NCBI RefSeq assembly: GCF_901875635.1 | Contig: NZ_CABFMN010000122.1 | Coordinates: forward strand, 1 to 31,955 | Direction of reading: 5' to 3' | DNA from: Xylophilus ampelinus | GTDB lineage: Bacteria; Pseudomonadota; Gammaproteobacteria; Burkholderiales; Burkholderiaceae_C | Length of the DNA: 31,955 nt | Shown here: piece by piece, positions 30,316 to 31,955 of the stretch | Position numbering within the stretch: the stretch's first letter is position 1 | Layout: each line of letters begins with the position of its first letter | Program-made: the position numbers and the translations under genes | The notes under the pieces: generated by a model | Database searches by the model: none | What the model was told of the DNA's origin: nothing | Seen by the model: only the letters and a program-made list of their open reading frames with translations

Positions 30316-31823
30316 CAGCGGCCGGAAGCAGTGAGCCGATCGAAGTCGGCATCCAGCCGAGCGAGCGATGTGGCGATGCGCGTGCGCCGTGCCTGGATCC
30401 ACTCGGCCTGCGCTGCAAGCTGGCCGTTCGCGGCCTTGAGCATGCGCGCCATCTCGGCCGGCTGCGGTCCGCCGGCCGAGGCGCGGTGCTTCACGATCGC
30501 CACCGGGTCGAGCGTGGCGCGGAACTCGGCTTCGCTCATCGGCAGCGCCTGCGCATAGGTGGAGCCCTTCACCGTCTCGGCGTAGATGCGCTGCGCCTCG
30601 GCGTAGGGGAAGTCCAGCGGCTTGATGTCCTTGGCCTTGGCGTACTCGACCACCTCCGACGCGAAATGGTGGCCCACGCGGAAGGGCAGCTTGTACTTGC
30701 GCATCAGCACGTCGGCCAGCTCCTGCGAGGCGGTCCAGTCGCTGTTGAGCTCTTCCAGCGCGCGCTCGGGGCTGATGACCATCTGGCCCAGGATGCGTTC
30801 CCACTGCTTCAGCACCGCGATGGTGGTCTTGACCATCTCGCCGTTGCTCTTCACTTCCTTGGCATCGGGCATGCCGGGCGGGATGTTGTGCGCCTGCAGC
30901 AGCGGCACCATGGCCAGCGCGATCACCTGCGAGGCGTCGCGCCGCGTGTTGTTGAGCAGGCCCGGGTTGCGCTTCTGCGGCATCGCGCTGGACACGTAGG
31001 TGTTGCCGCCGCCCTCGGCCAGCAGGATCCACGGCCGCGACTGGGCGTACTGGACCATGATGTCCTCGACGAAGCCGCCGGTGTGCAGCGCGATGCTGGT
31101 CACCACCGCGCCCACCTCCACCGGCTCTTCCTGCGAGGAGATCTGCGCCGCGTCGTAGGCGTTGTCGACCGTGGCGGCGAAGCCCAGGTAGTCGGCCATG
31201 CGGGTGCGGTTGAGCGGCCAGCTGGTGCCGTTGAGCACGGTGGTGCCCATGGGCGAGCGGTCGATGCGCGCATAGGCCTCGCGGATGCGCTGGGCATCGC
31301 GCTCCAGCCCGGCCGCATGACCCAGCAGGTAATGGCCGTAGCTGTTGGGCTGGGCGGCCACGCCGTTGGTGTAGTTGGGCACGATGGTGCCGGCGTGCTT
31401 CTCGGCCAGCTTCACCATCGCGCCCGAGGTCTTGTTGAGCTGCTCGGCCAGGTCGAGCAGCTGGTCGCGCAGGATGGCAGCGCGGTAGGTGGCGTGCATG
31501 TCCTGGCTGGAGCGGCCGGCGTGAAGCAGCGTGACGTCGGGGCCTGCGGCCTCGATCAGCAGCGGCTCGAAGGTGATCACGGTCGACGGCCGCTTCGCCT
31601 TGGGCTGCGCGCCGTCCTGCAGCACCTTGGCGATGCCGGCGGCGATGCGCGGCGCCATCGCCTTGTCGAGCAGGCCCTCGTCGGTGTTGATCACGGCCGT
31701 GGCCTTGTTGATCTCGCCGAGCCAGAAGAACTCGTCGCGTGCCACCGGCGCGGCCGTCTGCGAGAACGCGGGCATCAGGCTGAGGGCCAGGGTCACGCCC
31801 AGAAGGGATCGGCGGAAAGACAT
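30315..31823 (-). CDS. Exported fumarase/argininosuccinate-lyase superfamily protein
   Basis: This 502-residue protein has the aspartase/fumarase fold. The three superfamily regions are recognisable: GRSSQDMHAT (103-112), matching the lyase GRSRND region; NYTNGVAAQPNSYGH (150-164), matching GYTHLQRAQP; and SSAMPQKRNPG (278-288), the flexible catalytic loop with the key Ser. Residue 153 is Asn where argininosuccinate lyases carry the conserved His. The N-terminus is a clear signal peptide (SLLGVTLALSLMPAFS), unexpected for this normally cytosolic family. ATG at 31823 has GAGGAG upstream, supporting the start. The gene ending 48 bases upstream is probably in the same operon. It may act on an aspartate- or succinate-type adduct in the periplasm, but the substrate is unknown. 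Confidence 0.85.
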   Translation of the reverse strand: MSFRRSLLGVTLALSLMPAFSQTAAPVARDEFFWLGEINKATAVINTDEGLLDKAMAPRIAAGIAKVLQDGAQPKAKRPSTVITFEPLLIEAAGPDVTLLHAGRSSQDMHATYRAAILRDQLLDLAEQLNKTSGAMVKLAEKHAGTIVPNYTNGVAAQPNSYGHYLLGHAAGLERDAQRIREAYARIDRSPMGTTVLNGTSWPLNRTRMADYLGFAATVDNAYDAAQISSQEEPVEVGAVVTSIALHTGGFVEDIMVQYAQSRPWILLAEGGGNTYVSSAMPQKRNPGLLNNTRRDASQVIALAMVPLLQAHNIPPGMPDAKEVKSNGEMVKTTIAVLKQWERILGQMVISPERALEELNSDWTASQELADVLMRKYKLPFRVGHHFASEVVEYAKAKDIKPLDFPYAEAQRIYAETVKGSTYAQALPMSEAEFRATLDPVAIVKHRASAGGPQPAEMARMLKAANGQLAAQAEWIQARRTRIATSLARLDADFDRLTASGR

Positions 31824-31871
31824 GGTGTTGCGCTCCTCGGCGGGTTGGAATGAAAGTCGTTGCATGGTGGA

Positions 31872-31955
31872 TCAGCCCGCCATCTTGCTGTCGCGCGCGT
31901 TGACCAGCACCTCCGGCTCGTTGGCCTCGACCCAGGTCTCGCCATTGAGGCCCGC
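31872..31955 (-). CDS. Partial CDS, C-terminal 27 residues, unknown
   Basis: Only the end of this gene is in the window. It reads, in parts, AGLNGETWVEANEPEV and LVNARDSKMAG, then TGA. I do not recognise the family from so little. It lies 48 bases upstream of the exported lyase homologue on the same strand, so the two are probably cotranscribed. Confidence 0.5.
   Translation of the reverse strand, partial: AGLNGETWVEANEPEVLVNARDSKMAG

Overview
The window is about 32 kb of very GC-rich chromosomal DNA. It looks like a member of the Comamonadaceae (Burkholderiales), of the Variovorax/Acidovorax type. This rests on the gene set (Bug/TctC receptor with LysR regulator, DUF2277, duplicated anion-ABC permease) and on short interspersed repeats that I recognise from that family. 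No taxon can be proven from the sequence alone. I see no rRNA, tRNA, CRISPR array, transposase, phage gene or origin.

Layout. 1-425 is the 3' end of an anti-sigma factor (RskA type). Then come a secreted SGNH hydrolase (630-1499) and an OpgC-type membrane acyltransferase (1515-2666, minus). 2808-8822 is a 2004-residue periplasmic alpha-2-macroglobulin with an intact CLEQ thioester motif. 8851-11761 (minus) is a probable catabolic operon (TctC receptor, Ldh2-type dehydrogenase, SBP-like protein without signal peptide) with a divergent LysR regulator (11878-12816). Small genes follow: DUF2277, a three-helix membrane protein and a tiny Asp-rich lipoprotein. 14134-18209 is a tightly packed operon of a YdcZ-type transporter, PbpC (PBP1C) and a TPM-domain membrane protein. 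A secreted unknown protein follows, then an SDR/MFS pair with a divergent LysR regulator. Next are an anion-type ABC transporter (ATPase plus fused double permease, no receptor gene), a KgtP 2-oxoglutarate permease, a LuxR-type response regulator with a 7TM histidine kinase, and a PQ-loop protein. The window ends with a signal-peptide-bearing argininosuccinate-lyase homologue and the tail of one more gene.

How it fits together. The macroglobulin and PbpC are the two halves of a known periplasmic defence and wall-repair pair, adjacent in E. coli. Here they lie 5.8 kb apart, separated by the catabolic operon and small genes. Much of the rest is uptake and degradation of organic acids and anions under local regulators.

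The most unusual content is repeat biology. Four copies of a short element share GATAGC, exactly 27 bases, then AGGC or AGCC. Two lie between genes and two lie inside coding sequences. One of these, plus a second repeat of another family, adds in-frame peptide segments to PbpC. A separate inverted repeat of about 115 bases splits the ABC permease and ATPase genes. The terminal lyase homologue appears to be exported and has Asn where the family normally has its catalytic His.
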